Source: Pandoraea terrae
GTDB lineage: Bacteria > Pseudomonadota > Gammaproteobacteria > Burkholderiales > Burkholderiaceae
Length of the DNA: 64,000 nucleotides
Reading direction: 5' to 3'
Assembly (NCBI RefSeq): GCF_902459695.1
Contig: NZ_CABPRZ010000014.1
Span: 98,128-162,127, forward strand
This document shows positions 36,493-45,938 of the stretch, in pieces. Position 1 is the first letter of the stretch, and the number at the start of each line of letters is the position of its first letter. Made by a program: the position numbers and the translations under genes. Under the pieces are notes generated by a model. That model had not been told where the DNA came from. It saw only the letters and a list, made by a program, of their open reading frames with translations, and did no database searches.

Positions 36493-36606
36493 GTAGGCAA
36501 GACGGGCAGTTGCACCCGGCGCGAGCACCAGTAGGCAAGACGGGCAGTAGCGCCCGGCGCGAGCACCAATAGGCAAGAGTAGCAGTAGCGGCCGGCACGA
36601 GCAAAA
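36493..36606 (-). repeat. 38-bp tandem repeats, right arm (three units)
   Basis: Units 36493-36530, 36531-36568 and 36569-36606, inverted relative to those in the left arm. The first two differ at only a few positions; the outermost is more diverged. Units abut directly, without spacers. Confidence 0.88.
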
Positions 36607-36728
36607 ATGTCAAGAGAAGCGCCGATTCGGGCGGGGGTTTTTGTTGCAACGGGAAAGCCTGCAAAAATCCAAGTATCATCGCGGTAACTCGAAGGTTCCC
36701 CGCAATCCCCCCAAACTCGCGTGCTTTC

Positions 36729-37223
36729 ATGAACAATCCACATAATCCGATGGCTCGGTCCGAAACGACCTTCCGCTTTCTCGCCGAGCCCGCAGCCGTC
36801 AATTTCGGCGGCAAGGTGCACGGCGGCTCGCTGATGAAATGGATCGACGAGGTCGCCTATGCATGCGCCGCGACGTGGTCCGGCCGCTACTGCGTGACGG
36901 TCAGCGTTGGCAATATCCGCTTTCGCCGCCCGATCCTCGTCGGCAATCTGGTCGAATTGCGCGCTCGGGTAGTGGCAACCGGCCGCACGAGCATGCACAT
37001 CCACGTATCCGTGTACGCAGGCGATCCGAAATGGGGCGAACTGCGCCAGACGACCGACTGCCTGATGGTGTTCGTGGCCGTCGACGAAAGCAATCATCCG
37101 GTCGGCGTACCGTCATTCGTGCCGGAAACGGACGAGCAAAAGGCGTTGGCCAAGTATGCGATGGATGTGAAGGCCGCCCTCGACGCCATCGTCGAGCTGA
37201 AGCCGGAGACCGTGACGAACTGA
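36729..37223 (+). CDS. Acyl-CoA thioesterase, hotdog fold (YciA/BFIT-like)
   Basis: 164-residue hotdog-fold protein. The core NFGGKVHGGSLMKWIDEVAY carries the conserved glycine-rich turn and the catalytic Asp/Glu of YciA-type thioesterases, which hydrolyse fatty acyl-CoAs in the cytoplasm as hexamers. The VSVGNIRFRRPILVG strand pattern follows. Length is close to the family's 130-170. It is the first gene after the inverted-repeat cassette, 110 bp from the right arm, and probably monocistronic. Confidence 0.9.
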   Translation: MNNPHNPMARSETTFRFLAEPAAVNFGGKVHGGSLMKWIDEVAYACAATWSGRYCVTVSVGNIRFRRPILVGNLVELRARVVATGRTSMHIHVSVYAGDPKWGELRQTTDCLMVFVAVDESNHPVGVPSFVPETDEQKALAKYAMDVKAALDAIVELKPETVTN

Positions 37224-37273
37224 TCGCCAAGCCGGCGTGCACCACGCCGGCCATCCCCGCGCTCCCACATCCG

Positions 37274-37293
37274 AACTGTCAACTTTGACAGTT
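37274..37293. promoter_or_regulatory. Perfect palindrome upstream of the HvnA-like gene
   Basis: AACTGTCAA (37274-37282), two bases, TTGACAGTT (37285-37293): a 20-bp dyad with no T run, 143 bp before the downstream gene. It looks like a regulator operator; the protein is unknown. Confidence 0.5.
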
Positions 37294-37435
37294 GCGATGC
37301 GCACGACATTCGTGACTCAATGACGGCCGGGCCATCGATTTGCATGGCGGGCGGCCCCACGATTCCCGCCTTTCGCCATTGCGAACGTGCAAGACGGTCT
37401 CACTGACTCAACGGCAACACGGCGAGGTGACGTTG

Positions 37436-39085
37436 ATGGCGACAAACCGATGGCTGGCCAAACGGCGGACGTGGCTGTCCGTGGCACTCGCCTTGATGAC
37501 GTGGATTTCCACGCCCGCCGCCTGGTCGTTGACCGGCGCGGAAGTCGCACAAGTGGTGAACGCGCGGTATCAGAACGCCGTCACGACATGCCCCGTGAAC
37601 AAACCGGCGTACTACTGTTCAGGCGTGCTGTTGCGGCCACTGCGGAGCGGATCGGCCGATGTGTTTTGGCAGCCGCAGCCAGTGGAAACCGCGCTCGGGT
37701 CGGTGCCGTTCACCTATTTGCGGCGCGATGTCGCAATCTCGTCGCTGCCGTCGAGCGCGGGGTTCATCTTCATGGACACCTTGACGGCCGCAGGGCAGGG
37801 CAAACCGTTCGACGTACGATGCGCATATCCGCTGGACGTCACCCTCACCGAGGGTGTGGCCGATCACGGATGTGCACTGTCTGCCAACCTGGCGCAGAAC
37901 GTCGACCCAAGCTCTTGCGCGCCTTTGGGGGTGACCGACGCACCGACGTGGCTGGCTTACTACGCGGCGCAGGGCAAGCAATGCTCGCTGAGCGCTCTGG
38001 ACGCCCGACAATTCAAATCGAGCCTGGAAGCGCACAACGCGGTGGCCGAGATGGGCGGCGCGAACATCAATGCGATGCTTGTGACGGCATGGGATGTTGT
38101 TCATCCCGAGACAGTCCCTGTGCAAGCACTTTTCTATGATATCGGCCACGGGGGCCAGTTATCGCAGCCGCAGCGCTATCAAAAACAATATTTTGATGCA
38201 ACGGGGCAATGGCTACCGATCCTTCGGCTGTTTTTCGCCGAGGACGGTCAAGCGTCGTTCGGCTATGACGTCAAAGATCAGCTCGACTACGGCTATCAGG
38301 TCGCCGGTCGGCTCAACGCGCGCTATACCGACACGGCACCCCAGTGTCCGGGCGGTGACGCATCACTCTATTGCAATGGTGTTGTGATCCGAGTGACCGG
38401 ATACGGGACGGCCTTCCATTCGTGGAATCCGAGCCCAGGCGCGATCGCCCGCAACGGTGTGGCGTTCTCGTACCTGCGCGTTGACGGCGACGTGACTGCG
38501 ATAGCCTACGCCGGTGGTGTAGGTCTGATCATGCGAGAGTTGGCGGCCCCCGTGCAAACACCCCTGACTGCACGCTGCATATATCCGTCTGACGGCGCGA
38601 CCGATGCTCGTGCGGATCGATGTGGTATCAGAGACTCAGACCTCAGTCGCCCGTGTGCGGATCTAGGGATTACCACTCTCGACGCCTGGCGCGCCAATTA
38701 CGCCATCACCACATGGTCGCAGCAATGCTCGTTCGACGTCGATCAGGCGGCGTTTCAACTGAGTCTCGAAGCCCGGGCAACTTTCCCCAAGCCGCACATT
38801 CGTCAAGAGAGCTGGAACGAACTGATCATCACCCCTTGGCGGCAGGACATCCCGACGCAGATCCCGATCGAAGCGATCTTCTACACGGGAGCGAAACTTC
38901 CCGGCGCGCAATACATCCAGCAGGATTACCTGGCGACGACGGGGCGCTTCTTGCCGATCGTGCATGTGGATATGAATGCGCCGCCCGGCCAGATTTTCAC
39001 CTACGCGCCCAATGACCAAGCCACATCGTTATTCGGTGACCTGCCGGCCCCTTCAGGCGCGACATTCTACGAGCGCTTGAATTGA
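37436..39085 (+). CDS. Secreted two-repeat protein resembling halovibrin HvnA-like proteins
   Basis: 549 residues with a signal peptide (basic start, hydrophobic LSVALALMTWI, cleavage near residue 31). The mature part is a tandem duplication of a roughly 250-residue, cysteine-containing domain: both copies start VNARY/LNARY (about residues 41 and 293), have YYCSGVLLR/LYCNGVVIR, FTYLRRD/FSYLRVD, CAYPLD/CIYPSD, a DHGC/DRCG element and a W-x-IP-x-Q-A-x-FY ending. Paired cysteines suggest disulfides outside the cytoplasm. From memory this domain matches Pseudomonas proteins annotated as halovibrin HvnA, an ADP-ribosyltransferase name from Vibrio fischeri; no ADP-ribosylation motif is evident, so function is open. 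ATG 37436 has GAGGTGA upstream. Confidence 0.78.
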   Translation: MATNRWLAKRRTWLSVALALMTWISTPAAWSLTGAEVAQVVNARYQNAVTTCPVNKPAYYCSGVLLRPLRSGSADVFWQPQPVETALGSVPFTYLRRDVAISSLPSSAGFIFMDTLTAAGQGKPFDVRCAYPLDVTLTEGVADHGCALSANLAQNVDPSSCAPLGVTDAPTWLAYYAAQGKQCSLSALDARQFKSSLEAHNAVAEMGGANINAMLVTAWDVVHPETVPVQALFYDIGHGGQLSQPQRYQKQYFDATGQWLPILRLFFAEDGQASFGYDVKDQLDYGYQVAGRLNARYTDTAPQCPGGDASLYCNGVVIRVTGYGTAFHSWNPSPGAIARNGVAFSYLRVDGDVTAIAYAGGVGLIMRELAAPVQTPLTARCIYPSDGATDARADRCGIRDSDLSRPCADLGITTLDAWRANYAITTWSQQCSFDVDQAAFQLSLEARATFPKPHIRQESWNELIITPWRQDIPTQIPIEAIFYTGAKLPGAQYIQQDYLATTGRFLPIVHVDMNAPPGQIFTYAPNDQATSLFGDLPAPSGATFYERLN

Positions 39086-39189
39086 CGGGCCCGGGGCACA
39101 CCCCGATCACCCTTTAAGGTGCCGCAAATTTACGGCAGGATGCCAAGCCTCATGCAATCACTGAGCGCGAGGCGACGCGCCCCTCCCAA

Positions 39190-40182
39190 TTATTGCGTCG
39201 CAAGCAGCCGATGCGGCGTGAGCAGCGCCTCGGTATCGAGCTTGGCAACGCCAAGCAAACGCGGCGGCTGGGCGACGGGGTCCCCCCCCGCTTCGCGGTA
39301 CACGCGCACGTCGATGTCGCCCGCTTCCGCCAGGGCACGCAGTGCATCGGGACAACGCGCGCCATCCAGCCGCAAGCGTTGGCCGTGGCCAAAACGTCTG
39401 GCCAAGGCTTCGTCGAGCCAGACGGTCGGCAAAGTCTTCAGCAAGGCATCGACGGGCGCGAGGCGCGCGACGCGATCGGCATGGTCCAACGCCGAAAGCG
39501 TCTCGAGCGTTACGGCGCCGTCCAGATCGAGCGGGCCGACGGCCGTGCGGCGCAAGCCGGTGAGATGCGCGCCACAGCCAAGCGCCGTACCGATGTCCTC
39601 GGCAAGCGTACGCACGTAGGTGCCTTTGCTGCAAGTCACGCGAAAGGTGAATTCAGGCGCCTCGGGCAACGCGCAGTCGAGCATTTCGAGGCGATGAATC
39701 GTGACCTCACGCGCGGCGCGTTCGACCGTCTGACCAGCCCTCGCGTACTCATAGAGCGGCTTGCCGTCGCGCTTGAGCGCGGAGTACATCGGCGGCACTT
39801 GCGAGATCGGCCCGGTGAAACGCGGCAGCACGGCGCGGATCGCCGCAGCGTCGCACGTCACCGGCCGGGTCTCGACGATTTCCCCTTCCGCATCGCCGGT
39901 CGTGGTCGTCGCCCCAAGGCGCACGCGCGCCTCATACGTCTTGTCAGCCTCGAGCAGATCCTGCGAGAACTTCGTCGCTTCGCCGAAGCACAACGGCAAT
40001 AAACCAGTGGCGAGCGGATCGAGCGTGCCGGTGTGACCGGCCTTCAAGGCCTGCAGCAAACGCTTGGCCCGTATCAGGGCATCGTTGGAAGACAGGCCCA
40101 GCGGCTTGTCGAGCAGCAGCACGCCGTCGAGCAGGAAGCGCGGCAGGCGCTGGCGGGGCGCATTGGCGCGGGAATCCGTCAT
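39190..40182 (-). CDS. truB: tRNA pseudouridine-55 synthase TruB
   Basis: 330-residue enzyme making the universal psi55 in the tRNA T-loop. N-terminal DGVLLLDKPLGLSSNDAL, and AGHTGTLDPLATGLLP with the catalytic Asp; YEARVRLGATTTTGDAEG follows. Last gene of the rimP-nusA-infB-rbfA-truB operon, 14 bp after rbfA. Length fits the proteobacterial family (about 310). Confidence 0.96.
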   Translation of the reverse strand: MTDSRANAPRQRLPRFLLDGVLLLDKPLGLSSNDALIRAKRLLQALKAGHTGTLDPLATGLLPLCFGEATKFSQDLLEADKTYEARVRLGATTTTGDAEGEIVETRPVTCDAAAIRAVLPRFTGPISQVPPMYSALKRDGKPLYEYARAGQTVERAAREVTIHRLEMLDCALPEAPEFTFRVTCSKGTYVRTLAEDIGTALGCGAHLTGLRRTAVGPLDLDGAVTLETLSALDHADRVARLAPVDALLKTLPTVWLDEALARRFGHGQRLRLDGARCPDALRALAEAGDIDVRVYREAGGDPVAQPPRLLGVAKLDTEALLTPHRLLATQ

Positions 40183-40196
40183 GTCTGGAAATGGAA

Positions 40197-40610
40197 TTAC
40201 TTATCGCCGCGGGCGTCGGCCGTGCCTTCATCGTCGGCGCCGTCGTCATCCTTGGCGCGATCGGCGTTGGCCGTGTCGATCAGGTGCGACATCTGGATCG
40301 CGTGCTCGATCGACTGATCGTAATGGAAGTGCAGCGTCGGCACGGTATGGATGTGCAGGCGCTTGAACAGCAGGTTACGCAAATAGCCGGCCGCTTCGGT
40401 CAGCGCTTCGCGCGTCGCGTCGGGGTCGCCGGTAAGCGTGGTGAAGTAAATCTTGGCATGCGCGTAATCGGGCGTGAGCGCCACGCTTTGCAGCGTGACG
40501 AGGCCGATTCGCGGATCCTTGATCTCACGCTGGATCAGGGCCGACAGATCGCGCTGGATCTGGTCGGCGATACGCAGGTTACGATCGGGGATACTACGTT
40601 TCTTGGGCAT
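40197..40610 (-). CDS. rbfA: Ribosome-binding factor A
   Basis: 137-residue KH-like protein needed for 30S maturation and 16S 5'-end processing. [23 protein letters not shown] and the [19 protein letters not shown] stretch are family features. The C-terminal tail is Asp/Ala-rich. It sits between infB and truB as in most bacteria. Confidence 0.95.
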   Translation of the reverse strand: MPKKRSIPDRNLRIADQIQRDLSALIQREIKDPRIGLVTLQSVALTPDYAHAKIYFTTLTGDPDATREALTEAAGYLRNLLFKRLHIHTVPTLHFHYDQSIEHAIQMSHLIDTANADRAKDDDGADDEGTADARGDK

Positions 40611-40676
40611 GTAAAACTCGGTGGAACTGGCTGCCCGGGTCCCCCCGGACAGCCTGCCGCCGGCATCGCGCGCTGC

Positions 40677-43649
40677 TTACAGCGTGCGCGCGACTTCGGT
40701 GATTTCGAACGCCTCGAGCTGGTCGCCTTCCTGGATGTCGTTGAAGTTCTTGACCGACATACCGCACTCGAAGCCCTGCTTGACTTCCTTGACGTCGTCC
40801 TTGAAGCGCTTGAGCGATTCGAGTTCGCCCGAGTGGACGACCACATTGTCACGCAACACGCGGACCATCGACGAACGCTTGACCGTGCCTTCGAGCACCA
40901 TACAGCCGGCGACCACACCCACCTTCGGCACGCGGATGACCTGACGCACCTCGGCCAGACCCGTGATCTCTTCCTTCTTCTCCGGCGACAACATGCCCGA
41001 CATGGCTGCCTTCACTTCATCCACGGCGTCGTAAATGATGTTGTAGTAGCGGATATCGATGCCGTTCGACTCGGCCAGCTTGCGGGCCAGCGCATCGGCA
41101 CGCGTGTTGAAGCCGATGATGACCGCCTTCGAAGCCGTCGCCAGGTTGACGTCGTTTTCGCTGATGCCGCCGACTGCTGCGTGCACGATCTGCACGCGCA
41201 CTTCCGGCGTCGACAGCTTGTTGAGCGCGTGAACCAGCGCTTCCTGCGAGCCCTGCACGTCCGCCTTGACGATCAACGGCAGGTTCTTCACCTCGCCTTC
41301 GCCCATCTGCTCGAAGATGTTCTCGAGCTTGGCGGCCTGTTGCTTGGCCAGCTTGACGTCGCGGAACTTGCCCTGACGGAACAGCGCGATTTCACGCGCC
41401 TTGCGCTCGTCCGGCAACACCAGCACTTCTTCGCCGGCACCCGGCACTTCCGACAGACCTTGAATCTCGACCGGAATCGACGGCCCGGCTTCCTTCGTCG
41501 GCTTGCCGGTTTCGTCCAGCATGGCGCGCACACGGCCGTAAGCCTGACCTGCCAGGACCATGTCGCCACGGCGAAGCGTGCCCGACTGCACGAGGATCGT
41601 GGCCACCGGGCCCTTGCCCTTGTCGAGCTTGGCTTCGATGACGATACCCTTGGCCGGCGCTTCCTCCGGTGCCTTCAACTCCAGCACTTCGGCTTGCAGC
41701 AGCACGTTCTCGAGCAGTTCATCGATACCCGTACCGGCCTTGGCGGACACTTCCACGAACGGCGAGTCGCCGCCGTATTCTTCCGGCACGACGCTCTCGG
41801 CGACGAGTTCCTGCTTGACGCGTTCCGGATTGGCATCCGGCTTGTCGATCTTGTTGATCGCCACGACGATCGGCACGCCGGCCGACTTGGCGTGGGCAAT
41901 GGCTTCCTTCGTCTGCGGCATCACGCCGTCGTCGGCAGCCACCACCAGGATGACGATGTCCGTCGCTTGCGCACCGCGGGCACGCATGGCCGTAAAGGCC
42001 TCGTGACCCGGCGTGTCGAGGAACGTGACAGTGCCGCGCGGCGTATCGACGTGATACGCGCCGATGTGCTGCGTGATCCCGCCCGCTTCGCCGGCAGCCA
42101 CCTTGGCACGGCGGATGTAGTCGAGCAGCGAGGTCTTGCCGTGGTCGACGTGACCCATGACCGTGACGACAGGCGGACGCGGCAGCAATTCAGCGTCGGT
42201 CTGTTCGTTGCCCAGGTCGAGCATCGTTTCCGGATCGTCCAGCTTCGCGGCGATCGCCTTGTGGCCGAGTTCCTCGACCACGATCATCGCGGTTTCCTGA
42301 TCGAGCACCTGGTTGATGGTGACCATCTGGCCCATCTTCATCATCAACTTGATGACTTCCGAGGCCTTCACGGACATCTTGTGCGCCAGGTCGGCGACGC
42401 TGATGGTTTCCGGCACGTGCACGTCACGCACGATCGGCTCGCTCGGCGCCTGGAAGGCGTTGCGGTCGTCTTGCGAATGACGGTCGCCGCGGCGGCCGCG
42501 GCCACCGCCGCGCCAGCCGTCGGCACCACCCGAGGCGTCGCCGCGCGTCTTCATGCCGGGGCGCTTGTTGCGGTTGGCGTCGTCCTTGGCCCATGCGCCG
42601 GGCTTCTTGTCCTTCTTGTCCGTGGCCGTCGCCGTCGACGGCGCAGCGGCAGCCTTCTTCTCGGCCGGCTTGGCGCCTTCCGCACCTGCCGGCTTGGCCG
42701 GCTTGTGCAGCGTGCCCTTGGCTTCCGGCTTCGCGGCGGCAGCGGCAGCCGGTGCGGCAGCCGGCGCCGGTTCCGGCGCCTTCAGCACGCGGCGCGGCGC
42801 GTTCAGCATTTCGCGAATGGCGCGTGCTTCCGCTTCGGCGGCCGCACGGCGCTTGCGAATGGCTTCCTCTTCGGCGCGCGCCTTGTCGGCTGCGGCGCTG
42901 GCCTTCTCGGCAGCGGCACGCGCTTCCTCGCTGGCGCGGCGGGCCTGTTCGCGTTCGGCGTCGGCACGCGCTTGGGCTTGGGCTTCGGCCTTGGCGGCTT
43001 CGGCCTTGGCGGCATCGGCCTGCGCGGTGTCGGGCTTGGCGGCGTCGGAAATGGCGGCGTTCACCTGCGCGGCTTCCGCCTTCGCGGAGGCTGCGGCAGC
43101 GGCCTGTTCGGCAGCCAATGCCTGTGCAGCGGCACGTTCGGCTTCCTCGCGGGCACGGCGCTCCTCCGCTTCCTTCTCTTCGCGGGCGCGGCGCTCGGCT
43201 TCCTCGCGCTCGAGCTGTTCCTGGCGTTGCTTGAGCTCTTCAGCTTCGGCGGCCAGGCGTTCGGCTTCGAGGCGCGCCTCTTCCTCGCGCAAGCGCAGCG
43301 CTTCGTCTTCGGCGGACGCCGCGACATCGGCACCTTCGCCGCCCGCCTCGTCACGCTTCACGAATACGCGCTTCTTGCGCACTTCCACCTGGATGGTGCG
43401 CGCGCGGCCGGTCGAGTCGGCCTGCTTGATTTCCGAGGTCTGGCGACGCGTCAGGGTAATCTTCTTCTTGTCGCCGTCACCGGCGCCGTGCGACCGGCGC
43501 AGGTGTTCCAGCAGGCGGGCCTTGTCGGCTTCCGTCAGGGAATCGTCGGCGCTGAGTTTGTCCACGCCGGCGGCTTTCAATTGCTCCAGCAACACGCCGG
43601 CCGGCATTTTCAGTTCTGCGGCAAATTGGGCTACGTTGATGCTCGCCAT
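40677..43649 (-). CDS. infB: Translation initiation factor IF-2
   Basis: 990-residue GTPase that brings fMet-tRNA to the 30S subunit. GTPase signatures near residues 495-605: [22 protein letters not shown] and NKIDKP; domains II-IV and the fMet-tRNA-binding C2 domain follow to the end. The N-terminal 400 residues are an extended, highly charged region: an IF2-N subdomain ([20 protein letters not shown]), a long Glu/Arg/Ala coiled coil (about 120-290), a Pro/Ala/Lys linker, and a second IF2-N copy near 415. Internal in-frame starts could yield shorter isoforms, as known in E. coli. Gap to nusA 80 bp. Confidence 0.96.
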   Translation of the reverse strand: MASINVAQFAAELKMPAGVLLEQLKAAGVDKLSADDSLTEADKARLLEHLRRSHGAGDGDKKKITLTRRQTSEIKQADSTGRARTIQVEVRKKRVFVKRDEAGGEGADVAASAEDEALRLREEEARLEAERLAAEAEELKQRQEQLEREEAERRAREEKEAEERRAREEAERAAAQALAAEQAAAAASAKAEAAQVNAAISDAAKPDTAQADAAKAEAAKAEAQAQARADAEREQARRASEEARAAAEKASAAADKARAEEEAIRKRRAAAEAEARAIREMLNAPRRVLKAPEPAPAAAPAAAAAAKPEAKGTLHKPAKPAGAEGAKPAEKKAAAAPSTATATDKKDKKPGAWAKDDANRNKRPGMKTRGDASGGADGWRGGGRGRRGDRHSQDDRNAFQAPSEPIVRDVHVPETISVADLAHKMSVKASEVIKLMMKMGQMVTINQVLDQETAMIVVEELGHKAIAAKLDDPETMLDLGNEQTDAELLPRPPVVTVMGHVDHGKTSLLDYIRRAKVAAGEAGGITQHIGAYHVDTPRGTVTFLDTPGHEAFTAMRARGAQATDIVILVVAADDGVMPQTKEAIAHAKSAGVPIVVAINKIDKPDANPERVKQELVAESVVPEEYGGDSPFVEVSAKAGTGIDELLENVLLQAEVLELKAPEEAPAKGIVIEAKLDKGKGPVATILVQSGTLRRGDMVLAGQAYGRVRAMLDETGKPTKEAGPSIPVEIQGLSEVPGAGEEVLVLPDERKAREIALFRQGKFRDVKLAKQQAAKLENIFEQMGEGEVKNLPLIVKADVQGSQEALVHALNKLSTPEVRVQIVHAAVGGISENDVNLATASKAVIIGFNTRADALARKLAESNGIDIRYYNIIYDAVDEVKAAMSGMLSPEKKEEITGLAEVRQVIRVPKVGVVAGCMVLEGTVKRSSMVRVLRDNVVVHSGELESLKRFKDDVKEVKQGFECGMSVKNFNDIQEGDQLEAFEITEVARTL

Positions 43650-43729
43650 TCAAACCTCTTCAAGCAAGGCCACGCGCCTTGCGGTTAACTTCGAAATCAC
43701 TGTTCCATATGCATGCCATTAGCAGGTCA

Positions 43730-45205
43730 TTATTGGAACCAATGCTCACGCGCTTTCATGATCAGGACTTTCGCCGCTTCGTCGTCGACACCGGTCATCT
43801 CGGTCAATTCGTCGACGGCCAGTTCGGCCAGATCATCGCGCGTCTGAATGTTGTGCTCGGCCAGTTTGGCCAGCAGCTCGGGCGACATGCCGTCCAGGCT
43901 CTTCAGATCCAGGGCAACGCCCTCGACCTTTTCCTCGGTGGCGATCGCCTGGGTCAACAGTGCGTCGCGTGCGCGGTTGCGCAGCTCATGCACGGTGTCC
44001 TCGTCGAACGCCTCGATCTCCAGCATCTCGCCCAGCGGCACATAGGCGATTTCTTCCAGGCTCGAGAAACCTTCCTCGATCAGGATGTCGGCCACTTCCT
44101 CGTCGACGTCGAGTCGCGCCATGAACAACGTGCGCAACGTGCCGCGCTCTTCATTCTGCTTCTCGGCCGATTCGTCCGGCGTCATGATGTTGATCTGCCA
44201 GCTCGTCAGCTCCGACGCCAGGCGCACGTTCTGGCCACTGCGGCCGATGGCCACCGCCAGTTCGTTTTCGTCGACGACGACATCCATGCTGTGCTTCTCT
44301 TCGTCCACGACGATCGACTGTACCGCCGCCGGCGCCAGCGCGCCAATCACGAACTGCGCCGGATCTTCCGACCACAGCACGATATCGACGTTTTCACCGC
44401 CCAATTCGTTACGCACGGCCTGCACACGCGTGCCGCGAATGCCCACGCACGTGCCGATCGGGTCGATACGCTTGTCGTAAGCCACGACGGCGATCTTGGC
44501 GCGCACGCCCGGGTCGCGGGCGGCCGACTTGATCTCGAGCAGGCCCTGTTCGATTTCAGGCACTTCCATGCCGAACAGCTCGATCAGGAATTCCGGCGCC
44601 GTGCGCGACAATTCGATCTGCGGGCCGCGCGCGGTACGATCGACCTTCACGATGTACGCGCGAACGCGGTCGCCGATACGCAGGTTTTCCTTCGGAATCA
44701 ATTGATCGCGGCGCAGCAGTGCTTCGACACGGCCCGATTCGACAATCAGGTTGCCCTTGTCGAGCCGCTTGACCGTGCCGGTCATGATCTTCTCGCCGCG
44801 TTCCAGGAAGTCGGACAGGATCTGCTCACGCTCGGCATCGCGAATACGCTGCAGGATCACCTGCTTGGCGGCTTGCGCGCCGATACGGCCAAATTCGACC
44901 GACTCCACCGGCTGCTCGATGAACGCGCCGACTTCGATTTCCGGAATGTCTTCCTTCGCTTCAAAATGCAGGATCTGCTTGTCCGGCTCTTGCAGACCGG
45001 CCTCGTCCGGCACCACGAGCCAGCGGCGGAAACTTTCGTGCTCGCCCGTCTGACGATCGATCGCAACGCGAATATCGACATCCTCGGTGTAGCGTTTCTT
45101 GGTGGCCGAAGCCAGCGCCGCTTCCAGCGCGCCGAACACGACGTCCTTGTCGACGTTCTTTTCGCGCGCGAGCGCATCGACCAACAGCAATACTTCGCGA
45201 CTCAT
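43730..45205 (-). CDS. nusA: Transcription termination/antitermination factor NusA
   Basis: 491-residue RNA polymerase-associated factor. N-terminal domain binding RNA polymerase, then S1 (about 135-200), two KH domains ([18 protein letters not shown] region and [16 protein letters not shown]), and two C-terminal acidic HhH repeats ([19 protein letters not shown] region). It overlaps the rimP stop by four bases (ATGA). The product also helps processivity through its own long operon. Confidence 0.96.
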   Translation of the reverse strand: MSREVLLLVDALAREKNVDKDVVFGALEAALASATKKRYTEDVDIRVAIDRQTGEHESFRRWLVVPDEAGLQEPDKQILHFEAKEDIPEIEVGAFIEQPVESVEFGRIGAQAAKQVILQRIRDAEREQILSDFLERGEKIMTGTVKRLDKGNLIVESGRVEALLRRDQLIPKENLRIGDRVRAYIVKVDRTARGPQIELSRTAPEFLIELFGMEVPEIEQGLLEIKSAARDPGVRAKIAVVAYDKRIDPIGTCVGIRGTRVQAVRNELGGENVDIVLWSEDPAQFVIGALAPAAVQSIVVDEEKHSMDVVVDENELAVAIGRSGQNVRLASELTSWQINIMTPDESAEKQNEERGTLRTLFMARLDVDEEVADILIEEGFSSLEEIAYVPLGEMLEIEAFDEDTVHELRNRARDALLTQAIATEEKVEGVALDLKSLDGMSPELLAKLAEHNIQTRDDLAELAVDELTEMTGVDDEAAKVLIMKAREHWFQ

Positions 45206-45660
45206 CGTTTGCGACTCCTAAAATCAATCTGCGGCACTAAGCGCGCACGGTCAATATCCGAGAGGGTGAATTCCAGCAACGCAGGACCACCCTTGCCTTC
45301 GAATTCGAGGCTCAGCTTGTCGCCGTCCGGCGCCTGCAGAACGCCGCGGAACTGCTTGCGGCCATCGAGCGGCACGCGCAATGTCAGGCTCACTTCGGCG
45401 CCGGCAAAGCGTTCGAAGTCCGACAGCTTGCGCAGCGGACGGTCAAGCCCCGGCGACGACACCTCGAGGCGGTCGTAATTGACGTTCTCGACCGTCAGCA
45501 CGTGCGACAACTGACGGCTCACCGTCTCGCAGTCGTCAATCGTGATGCCCTCCGGCTTGTCGATATAAACGCGCAGCAGTCCGCCGCCGGCACGTTCCAG
45601 ATCGACCAGCTCGTAACCCAGGCCCACGACCGTGGTCTCGATCAGTTCTGGCAGTTGCAA
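45202..45660 (-). CDS. rimP: Ribosome maturation factor RimP
   Basis: 152-residue protein needed for 30S assembly. [47 protein letters not shown] and [14 protein letters not shown] are strongly conserved in RimP. First gene of the operon. A terminator (45804-45832) and about 140 bp of leader separate it from rluB upstream; no tRNA-fMet gene lies there, unlike in E. coli. Confidence 0.95.
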   Translation of the reverse strand: MQLPELIETTVVGLGYELVDLERAGGGLLRVYIDKPEGITIDDCETVSRQLSHVLTVENVNYDRLEVSSPGLDRPLRKLSDFERFAGAEVSLTLRVPLDGRKQFRGVLQAPDGDKLSLEFEGKGGPALLEFTLSDIDRARLVPQIDFRSRKR

Positions 45661-45803
45661 ATTAACTCACCCTTGAAAAACTCGCGCGCATCGGCGCACC
45701 TCGCACCTCAGGCGTTCTTGCGGCACGGGTAGATTCGCCGGGAGCATGCCCGGCGCCAGTGCGGCCGTTCGTCAGCGGACAGGCCGTGACGAAACGCGCG
45801 AAG

Positions 45804-45832
45804 CAAAAAAAAATGGGCGGAAACGCCCATTT
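45804..45832 (-). terminator. Intrinsic terminator downstream of rluB
   Basis: AAATGGGCG (45811-45819), loop GAAA, CGCCCATTT (45824-45832). On the minus strand the stem is followed by a T run from 45813 down to 45804, so it ends rluB transcription. Confidence 0.88.
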
Positions 45833-45938
45833 CTTACAGCCTCTTTGCGCATGAGGTGCGCGCCCCAATAATGTTCTACGCGCAAACTAGCTTATTCCGT
45901 TGATTTTATATGCTTTTGGCACGTTTTGCAACGCAAGA

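Larger units (their letters stand above)
36200..36619 (-). repeat. Right arm of long inverted repeat
   Basis: 420 bp, the reverse complement of the left arm at 34762-35144 but with one more 38-bp unit. The core 36200-36492 aligns without gaps to 35144-34852, about 94% identical; the hairpin segment 36401-36492 is 100% identical. The outer end CAAGAGAAG (36611-36619) mirrors the outer end of the left arm. Confidence 0.92.
36048..36728. other. Gene-free stretch between the 93-codon gene and the thioesterase
   Basis: 681 bp holding the terminator (36071-36100), a 100-bp spacer, the right inverted arm (36200-36619) and 109 bp upstream of the thioesterase gene, where I see no convincing promoter. 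The long minus-strand frame crossing the arm overlaps the thioesterase and has no family signature. Confidence 0.7.

Noticed and set aside
36493..36606. CRISPR array in the 38-bp repeats
   Set aside because: Units abut with no spacers between them and no cas genes are present; they are simple tandem repeats.
34762..36619. Insertion sequence or complete transposon
   Set aside because: No transposase or integrase frame and no convincing target-site duplication could be found at the outer ends.
36108..37097. Minus-strand frame of about 330 codons across the right inverted arm and the thioesterase
   Set aside because: Its second half lies antisense to the thioesterase and its first half crosses the repeat arm, where frames reflect the 38-bp repeats; no conserved domain.
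40191..43688. Long plus-strand open frame (over 1,100 codons) opposite infB
   Set aside because: It is the antisense of infB, a result of high GC and codon bias; composition is His/Arg/Leu-rich without family signatures, and infB is certain.
45661..45800. tRNA gene upstream of rimP as in E. coli
   Set aside because: No cloverleaf or T-loop sequence is present in this gap.
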